From Nymphaea colorata (lineage: Eukaryota > Streptophyta > Magnoliopsida > Nymphaeales > Nymphaeaceae), in the NCBI RefSeq assembly GCF_008831285.2, contig NC_045138.2:20369934-20433933 (forward strand): DNA of 64,000 nucleotides. The letters run 5' to 3'. The stretch's first letter is position 1; each line of letters begins with the position of its first letter. Positions 13,701-23,560 of this stretch are shown piece by piece. The notes under the pieces are model-generated. The model had not been told where the DNA came from and did not search any database. It saw only the letters and a list, made by a program, of their open reading frames with translations. The translations under genes and the position numbers were made by a program.

Positions 13701-13937
13701 ACTTACTGGTTTTGGAGATTGCACGTCCTTGGCAGGTTTCTCTGACTTGGGGAGGGCTCCATTTCCCTTGTCGTGCTGTTTCATGAACCATTTCCGGATA
13801 TCCGACTGCAATGCAGGATAAAAAATAGCAAAAAAATGAAAAACAGTGACCAAGCTCTGCAAAGCCCACAAAGAGGCAAAATCCAGGTTTCTGTCATAAA
13901 GATGGCAAAAAAAGTATCGAATCCCTAATCTCACCAT
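567..13937 (-). CDS. RFC1: Replication factor C subunit 1 (clamp-loader large subunit), 5' part of gene
   Basis: RFC1 is the large subunit of the nuclear clamp loader, which uses ATP to place PCNA on primer-template DNA. Fourteen coding exons join in frame to 660 codons: 13937-13935 (ATG alone), 13805-13707, 13599-13075, 12981-12914, 12839-12764, 12642-12581, 12433-12279, 9449-9292, 9149-8961, 8892-8771, 8686-8479, 4816-4763, 4339-4170, 657-567. Visible are the N-terminal [16 protein letters not shown], a basic/acidic linker ending in a GR-rich block (about residues 185-200), a BRCT domain (from residue 210), [12 protein letters not shown] opening the RFC core (exon 8), Walker [10 protein letters not shown] (exon 9), Walker B LIMDEVDG and the [11 protein letters not shown] region (exon 11), and ISPFTAVDK (exon 13). 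The start agrees with the family's MSDIRKW. The exon 3 acceptor may instead be at 13593 (CAG). The plant protein is usually about 950-1000 aa, so the C-terminal third lies beyond base 1. Three introns exceed 2.8 kb and carry most of the local transposons. Confidence 0.95.
2609..3358. mobile_element. Inner nested hAT-like element (8-bp TSD GTTGATAG)
   Basis: A 750-bp element nested within the outer one. It is flanked by perfect 8-bp repeats GTTGATAG at 2601-2608 and 3359-3366. The left end reads CAGTGTTGTACGATACG and the right end, reversed, CAATGTTGTAAAAAGTGTATC. It has the same CGATACG subterminal words as its host element, so the two belong to one family and one member jumped into another. 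Its interior is AT-rich with no coding frame. Confidence 0.8.
2616..2695. repeat. Tandem 20-bp palindromic minisatellite (GATACGTACGATACGGGGCT)
   Basis: Three to four head-to-tail copies of a 20-bp unit that contains the self-complementary core CGTACG between GATA and GATACG. They lie at the left subterminal region of the inner hAT-like element. Related palindromic words cluster at 2090-2262, 2730-2750, 3268-3350 and 3530-3606. Confidence 0.85.
5226..5955. mobile_element. Probable degenerate MITE of the TGTCACATGGGTG family
   Basis: The left side reads TATGTCACATGGGTG then a GTGCGGGTGCGG stretch. A reversed relative with the same order of words ends near 11606 (on the minus strand ATGTCACATAGGTGCGGGG). 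The right end near 5950 has AACCCATGTGGCATA, a rough inverted match. I saw no target-site duplication, so the borders are approximate. Confidence 0.4.
5318..5403. repeat. (TA)n(CA)n microsatellite
   Basis: About 72 bp of TA dinucleotides followed by six CA units, inside the 3.66 kb RFC1 intron between 4816 and 8479. It produces apparent IYIYIY open frames on both strands, which are artefacts. Confidence 0.95.
6721..7105. mobile_element. CTAAGTCAC MITE, copy 1 (hAT-like)
   Basis: A 385-bp element whose ends are inverted repeats: the left starts CTAAGTCACATGG and the right end reversed starts CTCAGTCACATGG. Flanking 8-bp direct repeats CTAGGTAC (6713-6720) and CTAGGCAC (7106-7113) differ at one base. 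The interior is AT-rich with GGGTAC/GGGTATGG words near both ends and no coding frame. It shares its whole length with copy 2 at 7571-7903 in the same orientation. Confidence 0.75.
7571..7903. mobile_element. CTAAGTCAC MITE, copy 2 (hAT-like)
   Basis: A 333-bp element in the same RFC1 intron as copy 1 and in the same orientation. It begins CTAAGTCACA and its other end reversed begins TTAAGTCACATGG. It is flanked by perfect 8-bp repeats GTTTTGGC at 7563-7570 and 7904-7911. The interior aligns to copy 1 throughout, for instance CAACTTTAGAAA..GGGTATGGGGGTA near the left. Confidence 0.8.
7965..8300. mobile_element. Inverted, rearranged third relative of the CTAAGTCAC MITE
   Basis: This stretch resembles the reverse complement of copies 1 and 2 (GTACCC..CTTGG.. 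then TGGTTTTTATTCTG, then ATATCCTGCCATACCCA). Its final block, from TATCCTGCCATA to ATTGCTCTGCATGTA, is repeated twice around a TTTATA hexanucleotide run at about 8184-8218. The ends are decayed and I saw no target duplication. Confidence 0.55.
10595..10840. repeat. Imperfect minisatellite with CT tract
   Basis: Five imperfect copies of a short unit holding CATGGCT..AAGGGTTTTGTC followed by a pyrimidine run, with a 40-bp CT microsatellite in the middle (10663-10702). It sits in the RFC1 intron between 9449 and 12279. Open frames across it come only from the repeat. Confidence 0.65.
11363..11425. repeat. 29-bp tandem repeat, about two copies
   Basis: The unit starts AAAATGCACACAGCACCC and ends CTCAATTT. 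It is repeated directly at a 29-bp spacing with a partial third copy, and lies next to a reversed relative of the TGTCACATGGGTG element family. Confidence 0.75.
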
Positions 13938-14270
13938 GACGCAAAAAAATATCGAAAGTCGATCGCCTTTAGTGGTTTCTCTTTCCCTTCACGGATGAAA
14001 CCGGTTACACTAAAAGATTGCCCTATAACCTTCCCGAAGAAACCTCGAACTCTTCCCAAATCGGAATCTCGAATCTTCCAAGTCTGCTCATCGATGGTCC
14101 TGAGAGGAAGAAGAATGAGAGAAAACGAATGAACGATGCAAGAAAAGAGAAAACTTTCGTGGAGAAGTCTAGCAGAGAAATCGACAAGAAGAGAGGGAAT
14201 AATGGCGGCAAAACTTTTTCTATTCTTTTTCATTTTTTTTCCTTTTCCCTTAACTGAGAAAAATTAAAAA
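13938..14270 (-). promoter_or_regulatory. RFC1 5' leader / proximal promoter region
   Basis: This is the stretch directly upstream of the RFC1 start codon. On the minus strand it is pyrimidine-rich in parts and contains an upstream open frame (ATG at 14233) that runs 100 codons, overlaps the RFC1 ATG in another frame and stops at the TGA made by the ATG/GTGAG donor junction (13931). Whether this frame lies in the mRNA depends on the transcription start, which I cannot place. No convincing TATA box was identified. Confidence 0.4.
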
Positions 14271-16720
14271 CACAGAAACAACTACAATTTAAATGAAAAA
14301 CAAAGAAACCATCTGAGCCAAAGAATGTTACAGAGAGAGGAGCTTTGCTTCTTCATCATTCCAGTGGCTCCTCCTCTGAAACGATCGACACCTCTTTTCC
14401 GCTTCCGGACGGGAAGCCTCGAGTTCGTGTCAAGAAAACAACAAATTTTATAAAATCAAAAAAAAAAAAAACTCTTTGATACTGTCCGGACCGTCCATCA
14501 AGACGGATGGACGGTGCTTTCCCTATCAATTGATTGGACCCATATAGACCCGAATTTGCCTCGCTCCAGATTTGTACTCAAGACTTGTTCTGGGATGGCC
14601 CACTGCTGCGAACGGCACAGATTGGAGTTGGATTCTATCGTATCTGAACCTAGATCCAACATTATTTCTGTTGAATCCAACCTAAAAATCTAATTAATTG
14701 GATCCAAGTTCGAATCTGAAAAATTGCATTGTGTTACCAAATCTGACACGAAGTCCCAAAATTATGGGACCTCATAGCAAGGGCCAAACTGGATCTTAAA
14801 CGATGATCCGACTTCAATCTAAATCTTCCAATCTCGAATTTGATCCCAAGTGTATCCATAGTTCATCCAAAATTCCCAATTATTTTAAAAAAATGACTTT
14901 TCAAAAGCACACAAAAAAAATTGGTAGAGAACACACTTAGACTCTTTTCTTACTGCCAAAAAACAAGATAGTTTGTTTATGGTTAATGAAAAATATTTAT
15001 AAGATTATTTTTTAAGTTTTAATTGTTAAATTAATAAAAAAATAGCGGTTTTATTAAAAATATGCCCGACTCTGTTAATACAATTAAGTGTTTATTAAAA
15101 AAATTACTAACGTTAATAAAAAAAATACCACTTAATTATTTTAAATATTGATAAAAAGCTAACTTAGTTGGATGTAATTAATCTTGTCTTCGTATTACTA
15201 GATATTGTTAAATACAAACTAACGAAATTAAAATGTTCCTCTATTAAAGGCAAATTGATTTTGTCATATTAACTCAAGTTTAAGTTCATAGTAATGGCGA
15301 TTATTGCCTAGCATTGAAAAATAAATTAGAGAAGTTTATAAGTTATGGAGAAGACAAAGCCCGTTAGTTTAGTAGGAAGAACACTTAGGAAGTGAACAAT
15401 GAATTTGCCCCAAATACTAAGGCAGGTACATAAAATACTAAAATTATTATTTTATGAACCTGTCTCAATGTTTATGGTAGATTCATTGGACACTCAGTGA
15501 GTGTCCTTACCGTAAAAAAAAACCATAGGCATGCACTTGCCCTCTAAAGTTTAAATGCCTTTTTAGCATTAGGAAAAATTGGAGCTTGTTTTTTTCAATA
15601 TTGTCAAAATTTTAAGCCTATTTTAGAAAAAATTTTGAAAGTAAAGGGTAATAGCAAAAAAAATGATTAAAACCAACTACTTGATCATTATGTCACAAAA
15701 AAATAATGCATTTTCTAAAAAAGGAGAAGGATTTAATGCATTCCTAGCAATTTGATGATGAGAGGTTCCACCTTGGTGGAATTAGATGGGAGATTTTAGG
15801 GTGGTTATCATAGGGGATTAAGAATCATATGAAATATTGCATTGATAAGACTTGTAGAGGCTTTCTCATCTAATCTTATAGAAGCTTTTGTCACTTGATT
15901 GGGTAAGCTCACTTAGAGAAGTAATGGTTTTAGAAGTGCTGATCAGCACAAGCCATGGAATGGGAGAGGATAATGTGCAAACCAGATTGGTGCTTTGGCA
16001 TAACGGATGAGGTGGAAGCTGGTAGGCGGTCAGTCTCTGTTTCAAATTCTTAGAGCATCAATTTCGTGTGATGCACAAGTAAAGCATTGACATACAATCT
16101 GATTCATCGGTTGTGTTGTTGGGCGATAAGATCAAATTCTCTTCCTGATCACCCCCTGCTATTCAAACCCTAGATTTTGATTCTAAAACAAAAAGATTTT
16201 ATTAGAACCGAGTGGAACACAAAGACTTTTTAGATGCTTGATGGCAAGAGTCAAACAACAACAACTAAGCATTTGCTCATTGTTTGGATATGTCCAATTG
16301 TTTTTTGTTTTTATCTGACCATGTCAAATTTGATGATGTCCAAAGTAGAGTGGATGAAGTTGGAACCTTATGATGGAAGAGTTAAGGCATTAACAGTGGA
16401 AGAAGTATTATAGAAGGTGAAAGCTAAAGTCAAATTATCATAGGAAAGAGATCAAAAACTCAATTTCTTTCAAGAAATAACTTGTGGAAGATCAAACAAT
16501 AACATAATGACGAGCACGGAAGTGAGCACATAATATATTAGACTAATAAAAAAGAGTTAGATGCTACTAATAGTCGCCTTATAATAGCTATCGAGAGGCA
16601 AAGCCACTCTACTTCCCCTTGTCCTTAGGGTTAAGGGTTGCTTCGAGATCTTGGTGGTCTTTTGGTACATCCTTTAACTCAAATGACGTGCATGTCACTG
16701 TTTGCGGTCCAAAAAAGTAG
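14271..16720. other. Intergenic AT-rich stretch, no gene seen
   Basis: Between the RFC1 leader and a CACTA-like region. It has no open frame over 60 codons that resembles a protein. 14560-14870 carries GGATCCAA/GAATCTG-type words also found near 27000-27440 and 56350-56520, suggesting decayed copies of one repeat family. Near 15990-16080 there is a degenerate tRNA-like motif (GGCATAACGGATGAGG..TTTCAAATTC), possibly a SINE relic. Confidence 0.5.
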
Positions 16721-16721
16721 C

Positions 16722-17440
16722 ATCTACAAGAAAAAAAAGAAAGACCAACGTCTAGAAAACTAAACGTTAGACGTTAGGTGAAATACTACTTTTACCAACA
16801 TCTGACTTTAAATGTCAGTGAAGATTAATTTTTACCGATGTCAAAAAATAAGATGTCAGTGAAAGTAGTCTTCACCAATAAGATGTCATTGCTTCTGACG
16901 TCCAATTTGAAAACGTTGATAAACATGTCACTTTTACCGACATCTAGCAAAACAGTGGAAAACAACCTTTCTCAACACGTGCCACTAAGATGTCATTTTG
17001 AAGTTGAACTTTTATTGACGCCCAGCTCAAAAACATCGCTAAACATTTCACTTTTACCGACATTCACAACAGAACATTGGTCAAACTACTTCACAAACAT
17101 AGATAAAAAGAAGTGAGTTTTACCGAAATGTGGTCTTGCTCGCGTCACTAAAAGTTTCTTTCAATGACATATGTAAAACGTTGTTAAAGGTTGACACTAA
17201 AATTTTACGATATTTTCAAGTAAACTTTTACCCACACATCCCACGCGTCAGTAAAAAATTCCCCAACTATAACTCGGTCTGAGCCTTTTTTTCTCTTTTT
17301 TTCTTGTTACCTCTTTTCCTTTCTCATTCCTCTTCTTTCAACCAGCGTTTACCAAAGTTTTTGGGTGATGGCAGGTGTTCTGTAACAATTTTTGACATCT
17401 AAATGATAAAAATGTCAGTTGCTCAAACTTAATGTAAGTT
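16722..17440. mobile_element. CACTA-like transposon terminal region (relic)
   Basis: It starts with CATCTACAAGAAAAAAAAG, close to the CACTACAAGAAAA terminus of plant CACTA (En/Spm) elements. Many spaced copies follow of a short motif of the type TTTTACCGACATCT and its complement AGATGTCAGTGAA, as expected for CACTA subterminal arrays. No transposase was found and the other end is not certain, so this is probably a deleted remnant. Confidence 0.55.
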
Positions 17441-17539
17441 CTTTATATTTGTGAATGGTTTTAGGTTATGAAATTGTTTTAGGGTAATGATTTTAGATTT
17501 TTGGATTCAAGTTCTTGTGCTTTTGCATTACAGCCTTCT

Positions 17540-18156
17540 TCAACAAGCTACAAAGACAGTGTTGCCACCGGCTCTTTCTCTCCACAGAGTAAGTTCTCTT
17601 ACTTTTGCAAATGGTGTATGGGCATCAGGCGGTCTCGGCCCGGCCTGATGTTCGAAACTCAAGTCCTGGCTCGATGCTCGGGCCTGGGCCTGACACAGTT
17701 ACAATAAAAAATATTTTTAAAATATAAAATATTTTTAATATAGAATATATATTTAAATAATAAAAATATTATATTAATAATAAAAATCATTATTTAAAAG
17801 TTATTGGGCCAGATCGGGGCCGAGTCCCCAAGCCGGATACCGGGTACCCACCGGTGGCCCAGTCACGCCCAAGTCTAATGGTGTCCTTACCAAGGCAAAC
17901 ACATCATTTTGTATCTCATGGAAATGGAGTCTAAAGCTGGTTTGCAAGTTAATAAATCTAAATTCGTACTAGTTCCTTTTGGTGTTAGCTCTAGGAAGGC
18001 TTTTCAATTGGCTAACATCCTTGGATGGGAACTTGGAAAATCTTCTGAATACTTACCTTGGATCGAACCAGTTTGAGGGCCGGATCACGGAAATCTCACA
18101 ACAAGCTTCTCTGCAAAGTGAAAAGAAGCTGTCATTCCTCAAAGCGATTTAGTAGC
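17540..18156 (+). pseudogene. LINE (non-LTR) reverse transcriptase relic
   Basis: From 17885 the plus strand encodes text like plant LINE reverse transcriptase after the FADD motif: VLTKANTSF, then MEMESKAGLQVNKSKFVLVP, LANILGWELGKS, and, after a frame change, YLGSNQFEGRI..SEKKLSFLKA ending at a stop (18156). Plant L1 proteins have ..GLKIN..KS..PLG..LA..LG..YLG..F.GR in this order. Removing the MITE at 17618-17876 brings LTFANG and VLTKANTSF together. At least one frameshift is present, so it is dead. The left border is uncertain. Confidence 0.65.
17618..17876. mobile_element. GC-ended MITE inserted into the LINE relic (TSD AATGGTGT)
   Basis: A 259-bp insertion flanked by perfect 8-bp repeats AATGGTGT (17610-17617 and 17877-17884). 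Its ends are rich in GGGCCTGGCC/GGTACCC words around an AT-rich core. The same style of termini occurs in the elements at 54578 and 55856, so a family is likely. Confidence 0.75.
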
Positions 18157-18209
18157 CACGGTGCTTGGGGTCGGTTTTTATGGATATTAGGGAGGAGCAT
18201 CTGCCCTTT

Positions 18210-18235
18210 AGAGAGAGAGAGAGAGAGAGAGAGAG
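18210..18235. repeat. (GA)n microsatellite
   Basis: Thirteen GA units downstream of the LINE relic. Confidence 0.9.
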
Positions 18236-18239
18236 TTAT

Positions 18240-19589
18240 ATTTTTCGTTTGGGTCAAAATGGTCTTTTTAGCTTATGAGGAGAATGCTCCCTTGTTTGAG
18301 AATTGCTTCATAAATTTAGCCGATTTTCTGCAGTTTCCCAGAAATTGGGCAGTTCATTGTGAATAGCATAAACAATAGGTTGTCTCCTGAATTTCTCTCA
18401 AAACTATTTACAAGTTTGTTATTGTAGTACACATAAAGATAATTCCAAAAATCCATAACCAACGTACAAGTTGACCGTGCTGATTTGCTTTATCCAGATT
18501 ATTTTAAAATTTATTAATAAAAGATCATCTTGGTGAAGCCTACGCGAAATTTTGCATTATAAATATGAAGATATCATATGAATCATATGACATCCGACGC
18601 TACATCAGCACCAAGAAGAGAGGAACAGTTAGCTTTCAAATCCATAACCTGTGTCAAATTTCTAGTTTAATGTTCGCACGATGCATTTATTGTTTTTGAA
18701 TGTTAATAAACATTTGCTAAAGTTAAATTCAGCTCTAAATCCGATAACCAATTTGTTACACCAACTAAAATTTTCTTCGCCCCAAATTCGACATCGACTC
18801 CAAGTGAAATCAAATTTCATATCCAAATTGATTTTCTGAACCAATTTATTTTTAATCTACAAGGGTAAAATCCACTTCAGTTGTCCCTAACCGCGCTATG
18901 TGGAATTCATCCTACCGACATGGTTCACTGAGACCAGAAACCACGCTCGACAAGACTTTCCAAGGCCAGACTCTTAGATAAGCTTGAAGATAACCACATC
19001 ACGGTACCATCTTGCTGCCATTCATACGAACCAACCAAGCTCGAATGCCTCAGATCCAGAGACCAACCTGCCCGACGGGCAGGAAAGGACACTAGATGAC
19101 TATCAGAAGATTTAGAACATTTCAAAAAGTTCAATTACTACCTTTCATTCTTTGCTCCTCCTTCTGGCGGTATATACTCGTCCATCATCATCTCATCTAT
19201 GGTTTGTACCACAGACTTGCAGCGAAAAGCAGAAGCAGCAGCAGGAAACGGAGGATACACTAACCAAGCAAGAGAAAAATAATATATAACATTTTCAACA
19301 CCACAAACTTACCAAGCAATCCAGCAGGACAAATGTGGCGAAGAAAGAAAATTTACATGTAAAAAGGACGCCTCAACTGATCATAGATCTCTTCCATATT
19401 TGCAAGCAAGCCCTACCCCGCTTTCCCACCATTAAAGACATAAGAAAGGCATAAAACTTACTGTCGTCAAACAGGCTGAACTGAATATCAACACAACAGG
19501 CAGCGCAACACGTACACAGCAAACCACAGACTATATTCACATCACCCGTTCCACCCCAGAGTGGGGGAAAAAATTGAAATTTTGGCCCT
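18240..19589. other. 3' flank of the WVD2-like gene
   Basis: On the minus strand this follows the WVD2-like stop codon. The first few hundred bases (19150-19589) probably include the 3' UTR. No polyadenylation site could be fixed and no second coding exon was recognised. The rest is intergenic and shows nothing clear. Confidence 0.35.
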
Positions 19590-22160
19590 CTACGCGGACG
19601 CTTCAATGGCATGGATTTCTGAATCAGCCATTTTCTGGATCAGAGAATATTCAGAATTGTTCATGGGTTCCAACCCAAGCTGGTCAAGTTTCATGGCGTC
19701 TGCGTTCAGCACAATCTTAGGTTCATTATCTTCTTGTACCTGTCTATGCAACTCTGGCTCTGAAGCGGCAGAGGATGTGTTGGTCGGCTTCTGGTCTGAA
19801 TTGTCTTGCTTTTTGGACGGCAACTTCGTGGACGAACGTCGAATTGTCCTTTTTGAAGCTAAAGAATCCTTGGTACTGCTTGATTTGTTGCCCGAGACCT
19901 TGCTCTCTTCGGGGTTAGAGTCGGTGCTTTTGGCAGGATGACCGTTTCCTGCTGCAGGATCAGCAGCTGCAGGAGATTTATGGCGTCCTAATTTGGGAGA
20001 TATAGGCCGAGTTGTTGGTATCTGCACGTACATGCAACTGCTTGTTTAATATGGGCACAGTACCCATGTTCATGTACATCTTTTATTGCATATATGCCGC
20101 AGAAATGCAAAATTTCATCTGTATTGTTGGCAAAGGTGGAGCAAGTAGCAGGACTGTTGCCACTGAAAGAGTTATTGAGGGCTGGAAACAGGGGGGCGCC
20201 ATGCTGGGTCGCTCGCCATCCCCCTACCAATAAAGCTCTATTGAACAAAACATTCAAATGATGTCCTATAAAAAGACAGAATGACCTTTTTTATTTTGTT
20301 ATGACCTAAGCATGGAGAAGGTTCAAGATGAACTAGAGTTTCACGTTCAATGCTCAAATGCTAGGGTATTGTCAACACAATTCAAAGTTTCAAGAACCGA
20401 ATCAAGCTAGACGGGCATATTATACTGAAGGCATTCGAACTCACGCTTTATGGGCCTAACGTAAAGAATCCACATAAGCATAATTTTATATTAAAAGCAC
20501 AATCCGCAGATTGATATCAAATAAAAATAGTATTAAGAACCTTCTTGAGGTCAACTTTTGGAGGCCCGGGTTCCTGATAGAAGCTAGGCATTGGTGTGGC
20601 TTTAAACATCAAGCTTTTCCGGAGCTGCTTTATCTCCGCCTCCTGGCTTTCCTGCATCAGTCAAAGAGCCGATTGATTCAACAAAAAAGCTGAGTTCCTA
20701 AGTTATGCACAGACTGAAGTGGATAAAAAGGAGAAAACTTGGAAGGCTTCTCTCTGGTTCATGATACACAGTTCTGGCACACCTTTGATTTAGCTTGCAG
20801 GTTGGTCTTCTCCATCTCCTTTGCGTGGATTTTTTCCTCCAGTTTGGAAAAGAACTGGCAACCAAAGAATTGTCAAAAAATTCCAAAATCTGATGAAAAC
20901 CTTCAATCAAAAGACATGATTAATAAATATCCTTTTTCTTGCGTACTACCTCTTTCCGCTTCTCTGCGCGCTCGTTGCATCTGGAAGCAAAACCAGTTCC
21001 ACTATTTCTCCTGGAATTTGAACCTCTGGGACGAAGCAGAGAAGAGGAAAGCACAATTCCATAAGCCGTTGCACTAAGATTATTGGTCCAAGTATATGAT
21101 ATATAAACAACTTGAACTTTAAGAGGCAAAAAAGGAAAAGGAGTACGATGTAGTGGAGTGGGCATCTTCCTCTTTCAAGAGCAAAGTTTCCTTCGGCTCC
21201 TTTTGGTTTTGATCTTGTGCTCTATAATAAAGTATAGAATTAGCAATGATCCTCTTGCAAAAAAGAAAACTCGTCGAAACCAACAATTAACTGGTTTACA
21301 TGAAAAAGCTTACTTGAGAACTTTAGAGGATGAAGCAACCGTGGTAGTAGAAGCAGGCTTCCCAGACTGAAATTTGTCAAACAATCCACATCAGAAAAAA
21401 GATGTTCACCAACTTAACGAAATCTAAATCCCTTTAAACGAGCACACTTGATAAATACCAGGATTCACACATTATAAAGTGTAACGCAATGAGCAAAGGA
21501 CTTCAGTAGCAAGACCAAAGAAAATCAATTGATGAAAACATTGAGAAGAACAGAGTAGAATTTAGAAGTATTGTTGTACCTGAGAGCGCCCAGCGGATAA
21601 TGCGGAACTCAAACTCGTTTTTGTATCCACTGAAGCGGAGTGACCACCCGATCTTTTATCTGATGGCTGCCCACCACTCAAACTTCTTCGGTGGTTCACA
21701 AGGGCAGAAGGCTGAGACGCTCGGTACTTCGATCGCGAGGTAGAAATGACAGATCCACTGGAAGCAGACGATGTAGGACCGTTTGCACCTGAATTCTTCC
21801 CAACTTCTGCGGCGGTTTTCGCTTCACCAGTCTTTCTTTTTGTAATACCTTTGGGAGGAAAAGAAGAACTCTTTGAGAAACCAGCCTTCTTCTGTCGAGA
21901 AGATGAGTTTGCAGTCTTCGCATTAGCACTGACTGCATTTTTCTGCATCAATTCCTTCGCATTATTCATAATCGACATTTTAAATTTACTCCATGAATTA
22001 TGTCAGTAGAGTACGAATGAACGATCCGCACCTCCGCAAGATTTGAATCTTGACTTTCACAAGGAACCACCTGATTCGGTGCCTCGCTCTCTGGTTTTGT
22101 TTCAATTGTTTCAATCACACTACATCCATTCTCCGCAGTCACTTCAGTCTCGGTGTCCAT
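19590..22160 (-). CDS. WVD2-like microtubule-associated protein (TPX2 domain)
   Basis: A member of the plant WAVE-DAMPENED2-LIKE family, which binds and bundles cortical microtubules and affects cell expansion. Proposed coding exons: 22160-22032, 21942-21580, 21366-21314, 21221-21147, 21025-20950, 20854-20783, 20651-20541, 20021-19590 (stop TAG). They join in frame to about 436 aa, usual for WDL4/5/6-type members. The TPX2 signature spans exons 5-7 (about residues 220-293): [58 protein letters not shown], then [14 protein letters not shown] in exon 8. The N-terminal half is low-complexity, rich in Ser, Lys and Ala. The exon 2 acceptor is the weakest join: 21942 (CAG) and 21954 both keep the frame. 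An in-frame ATG at 21978 (MSIMNN) could be an alternative start. The paralogue number cannot be set from sequence alone. Confidence 0.88.
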
Positions 22161-23560
22161 TTCAAAATGAAAGTTTTGCTAGATCCTCCTGGCACGACAG
22201 AGGAGAAAAAAGCAATTGAGCATATCTGGTAGGAGGAGCGGAAAACACAAGGACTTGAGATGCGCAGCTAGTAAGCATAAACGCCACAGACTTTCAATAG
22301 ATCCTCAGAGCGAAAACAGAGATTACGAGAATGCCGTTCGTATATAAGAAATTGAAGTGAAACAACCATTATTGAGCTGGAATTCACCTAGATCTCTGTA
22401 CTTAACGTGACAGATCGCATGTCAGAGGTCAGGGAATGAGAGGGAACTCTTTAAAACCTTTGAGATCACAAGCAAGACTTTGTAATCAACGTCAATGAGC
22501 TCAGACTCAGATAAAGCTTTCCTTTTTCATCTTCTCAGGGTTCAAGACAAAACAAAAACTAGAAGCACTAGAATCCGAATGCAACTTCGCCTAGATCTTA
22601 TTAAATCATGCCCATCGCGGTGAAGAATCGGCAAAACCACTCGCATTTCCCGCATACTACTCTTAACTCCAAAGAGAAAAAAGCAAGAAGCAAAAATCTT
22701 ACAGTTAAACCCCCGGTAACTTCCCGCTTTTCGAATTTCCGCAACGAATCGAAGTGAGAAAGAGAAGAAGGCCGATAACAGATGACGGGCGGATGATTTT
22801 GCTTCACCTGAGCCCGTGATTCAACGTCTAGGAGTTAAAACGAGCTCAATTTTCATACTACAGGGACAAATTGCCGACAAATCTCTGAACAAGAACAAGA
22901 ATTAGATCGAGAAAAAGGAGTAAAAGAAAGCAAATGAAAGGAATGCGTAACGAGAAGAGTAATCGGAAACCGACCGACGGCAGGGCGATCGCGAAACGGG
23001 AAATTCCAAAGAGCAGACTACTAAGCGGATGAGGGCTGAGCGCCGGAGCTAAGCAAGGGAGAGGCGAAACCGCAGGCGACCGCCATCAAAGGAAACAGGG
23101 AGCCAGCCACAAGGCGTAGTTATCCCGCCGACCCCCAACACGAGAAACTCCCGATCGGAGAAAGCCTCGATGAGAGAAAAAAAGGACGATGTCTTCGTCA
23201 CTCTAGCTTCGATCCACGCTCCCCCCAGAACGACGGTCCCCTCCCGGTTATGAGCACAGGAAGAAAGTACAAGTTAAAAACACGACCGCGAAAAAGCTCC
23301 TGTATTCCATCGAAATAACGTAACTGCCCCTCTCGTCCCACGCGCGCTCTTCCCCCGATTCCTTCTGCCGGAATCGAAGCTTCTGATTCGCTGTCGGGCT
23401 CCCGCCGAGCGCTCCGAACCGTTGATCGTGTCCCATTTATTCCTGCCATGCATGGGTGGCTATTTCGTAATATCACGTCTAAAGTGGTGCAGTTCTCAGT
23501 CGCAAAAACGGCCCCCCGTTCGGGTCTAGAAAGAGAAAATTGTACGTACTATTTAGTGTT
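22161..23560 (-). promoter_or_regulatory. Leader and promoter region of the WVD2-like gene
   Basis: The sequence upstream of the WVD2-like start becomes GC-richer toward 23000-23450. It likely holds 5' UTR, possibly with a leader intron, and promoter. Several short overlapping frames exist on both strands, none like a known protein. I could not locate a TATA box with confidence. Confidence 0.35.
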
